NCBI RefSeq assembly: GCF_007655135.1
Contig: NC_045130.1
Location: forward strand, 37,444,605-37,508,604
DNA: 64,000 nt
Origin: Punica granatum
Lineage: Eukaryota; Streptophyta; Magnoliopsida; Myrtales; Lythraceae
Direction: 5' to 3'
Within the stretch, counting starts at the first letter, position 1, and every line of letters begins with the position of its first letter. The notes beneath the pieces were generated by a model, which ran no database searches, was not told where the DNA came from, and was given only the letters and a program-made list of their open reading frames with translations. This document shows, one piece after another, positions 61,701-64,000 of this stretch. A program made the translations under genes and the position numbers.

Positions 61701-62088
61701 AACCCTCTTCCAGCTACCCAATTACCAAATCTTTGACAACCACCTTCATCAATATTTGTCAAAACCCGATCCACAATCGACGCTTGCCTTGCCATATCAG
61801 TTCGATAACGAGACTCCAAGTCGAAAGGTATGTAAATTGTATTGCATCGTTTAAGGTTTACAAGGAGGCGATCAAATATTTTGAATCGAAGAAGAAGATA
61901 GAAACTATTGCATTCAGAGCATTTTCGTAACGAATTGGGAATCAATGAGGCCCTTGCCCTTGCGGGAGTTTTAGGGCTCTCCTAACGTCAACAAATACAA
62001 TTATTTTGATTAAAATTAGCAAAGCGCCAAATCCTTTCTTTAGTTGGTGTTGCTCCACTCGGGATGGAAAAATGAATAGTACGGCCCC
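58752..62088. other. Spacer without recognised genes
   Basis: Several frames of 60-135 codons occur (for example 59,617-59,946, 60,181-60,588 and 61,422-61,736), but they overlap on both strands, lack homology that I recognise and show no splice-consistent extension. CT-rich stretches at 60,400-60,580 look promoter- or leader-like without an attached gene. Confidence 0.4.
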
Positions 62089-63855
62089 TCAAAGGAACAT
62101 ACGAGGCTCGTAACTCAAATCCGAGTCTTCGGATGTTAGAAGTACGTCGAAGTCACTGAGAGTCCACTCTGCCACTTCATCCTGGTTGCTCACGAAAATT
62201 TCTGTGCCCATATCGATTGATGTCCAAATCCTTCTAGCAGGTTTAGTACCCGGATCCTGTATTATAATTAGGAATTGGTGACAATCAAATCGTTGCATAA
62301 CATAATAATAAAATTACCTTTCATACCGTCAATTACTGCAACTAATCTGTGAGTAAGACTGACCTGATAGAAGTAGAGTCGACTGGACAACCCTCCGACA
62401 TCGAGCTCCCATGTCCTAGAGTCTCCAACCCACCCATCCCCTTGCTTGGTTGGGTAGCCATACTCGGCCCATATGGGGTGGGGCAGTAACTGGACCAGCT
62501 CCTGTGCCTGTGGGTTGCTATACGGGTCACATATGCTATAGGGCTCCTCCAAGTGCTTGGCATTCCCAGGAACACAGTAATAATGGTATGCTCCGTACGG
62601 GAAGTTCTTGGTGTCGTTTCTGTATATCTTCCTATCGTCGGGCGTAATATGGTAAGGTGGGCAGTTCTGCAACCCTTTGGGACTGCACCAGGCCGGGGTC
62701 TCAGGGTTGATGATCATCTCGCTGTATCGGGTCACATCAGTGACGACGTCCCCATCACAGGGTGAGCCATCGTTCTTCCAGCAGCTCCCTATGTCGATCA
62801 GGTAGAACTGGCTCTTGGGGCCTCCCCCTTTTTTCACATCTAAGGTCACTCGGACTTTGAAGTTCGGTGACTCGGGAAGCTGAAAAGCAAAAAACCAACC
62901 GAAAAGATCAGAAATACTGAGGGCTTGCAAGTTGGGACCTTCATAGTTCACATCACTCAACTCATTACCAGTAAAACACGGTCTATTCGAAAAGCTAATC
63001 CAAGCAAGTAATCAATCGATGTAGTTAAGGTATCTGCTATCCTAATCCAGCAAAAAAAATTGATAGATGATCTTAAAGAATAAATTAATGGTATTTGGAC
63101 GTTCTATCAATAAAGGGCAAAGCTGGTTTCAACCAAAAAAAGAATAAATGAATGACAGAGCAACTTCAGCCACCAGGATGAAGAACCACAGGCAAATTGA
63201 ATGCACACAGCATTAAGACAAGAGCATATGACCAATTCGATAAAATGCACAAAAGGGTTTCGTGTTTCTTCGTCACAACTTACGATCTTGAGCATCCCTC
63301 TGGTGTCATAATGGTACCCACCGGAGAAGCCTTTGGTGGCATCAGCCCGAAGGTACAGCATGAGCCATGGATACTTCTTGGAAGTCCTGAGCTTGTGGCT
63401 GAAGACCCAACCCCCACCGCCCAACTTCTTCTCCCAGACAACTTCATAGTACGACATGCTCCCACTCTCAGAAGCCCCTAGATCATAAGTCCCATTGAAC
63501 CACCCCCTCAATTTCCTCCCGTTGGCCAACTCGGTCGGCTGGTGATACAATGTCGGCTGATTCATACAGCCTTCCCCAAAACACGGGAACCTCCCGGGCT
63601 CAAAAGGCGGGACCTTCTTGCCATTCATGGGGCAGAGACCCGAGGTCGTGTCGTAGTTCCCGTTCTTGAGCATGACCATCCAGAAATGCCACGGCCTCGG
63701 CGTGTCCTGGACTTCGCAAAGGGAGCCCAAGTAGAGCTCCTTCTCCACCGCATACTTGTCTGGGTCCTTCAGGGCTTCTCGGCTCAGACCCGGGAATGGT
63801 TTGCCCACTCCAAGCCTGTTCACTTCCTCTGTCACCTTGTGGCTCAGTGTAGAAT
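62089..63855 (-). CDS. Plant-specific protein of unknown function (3' three exons)
   Basis: Three exons on the minus strand join in phase: 63,855-63,284, 62,879-62,364 and 62,256-62,089 (stop TGA). They encode 417 complete codons. The 5' exon(s) lie beyond the window, because the first visible exon begins at an acceptor (GGGGCAG) with two bases of a split Asp codon. The protein has conserved blocks such as DTPRPWHFWMVMLKNGNYD, GWFNGTYDLGASESG, FYLIDIGSCWKNDGSPCDGDV, AWCSPKGLQNCPPYH, YHYYCVPGNA and RTWELDVGGLSSRLYFYQDPG. It is rich in Cys, Trp and N-glycosylation sequons, as expected of a secreted or cell-wall protein. I recognise it as a conserved plant family (I believe DUF7705) with no established function. 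The signal peptide would be in the missing part. Confidence 0.85.
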
Positions 63856-64000
63856 CTGCCCCATATCAAACAAACGGACGAACGAATCAAACGGCGGAAC
63901 AAGCAATAATTAACAACTGTGACGAGCAAATCAAGGGATTCTTGACTACCCAGAATGTTTCTAGGACCGACAGCTAGCTTATCTATTATTAAAACAATCG

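Overview
This window is nuclear DNA of a flowering plant, most likely a eudicot. It shows GT-AG introns, plant-only gene families (SPL, PTI1-like kinases, a RADIALIS-type SANT protein, HHT-like BAHD acyltransferases), AT-rich spacers full of (AT)n tracts, an intron-less nuclear tRNA-Phe, and LTR, SINE and MITE-like repeats. The species cannot be fixed from the sequence alone.

Bases 1-25,950 are a tandem array of BAHD acyltransferase genes being eroded by transposons. The window opens in the 3' end of a Ty1/copia element (RT/RNase H, purine tract, 3' LTR) that sits in exon 1 of a ruined BAHD copy. That copy is further broken by an insertion over the HXXXD motif and ends in a GC-rich palindromic (fold-back) array. 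A solo LTR of the same family, in the opposite orientation, has landed in that array. Next is one apparently intact three-exon BAHD gene (13,163-15,680, 436 aa) with its own TATA box, G-box and 5'-UTR intron. A tRNA-Phe gene follows, then a third BAHD copy whose promoter and UTR are duplicated but whose reading frame is broken. A truncated, inverted tRNA-Phe copy lies beyond it. The spacers hold a SINE, several fold-back MITE-like elements and local duplications.

Bases 29,000-37,500 carry two well-kept housekeeping or regulatory genes in convergent orientation: S-adenosylmethionine synthetase (+) and a long SPL1/SPL12-type transcription factor (-; nine coding exons, SBP box, ankyrin-like region, C-terminal membrane segment). 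Bases 37,500-44,000 are gene-poor repeat-rich spacer.

Bases 44,000-55,650 hold two tandem PTI1-like cytoplasmic kinase genes (+). The second has lost the catalytic aspartate (HRD to HRA) and probably encodes a pseudokinase. Convergent to them is a domesticated hAT-transposase-like gene (-) with two BED zinc fingers and an acidic tail.

Bases 55,650-64,000 contain a small SANT/MYB-like (RADIALIS-type) gene (+) and, at the right edge, the 3' three exons of a plant protein of unknown function (-), whose 5' end lies outside the window. I assembled gene models by hand from open frames, homology between copies and splice-site phase. No database search or transcript data were available.
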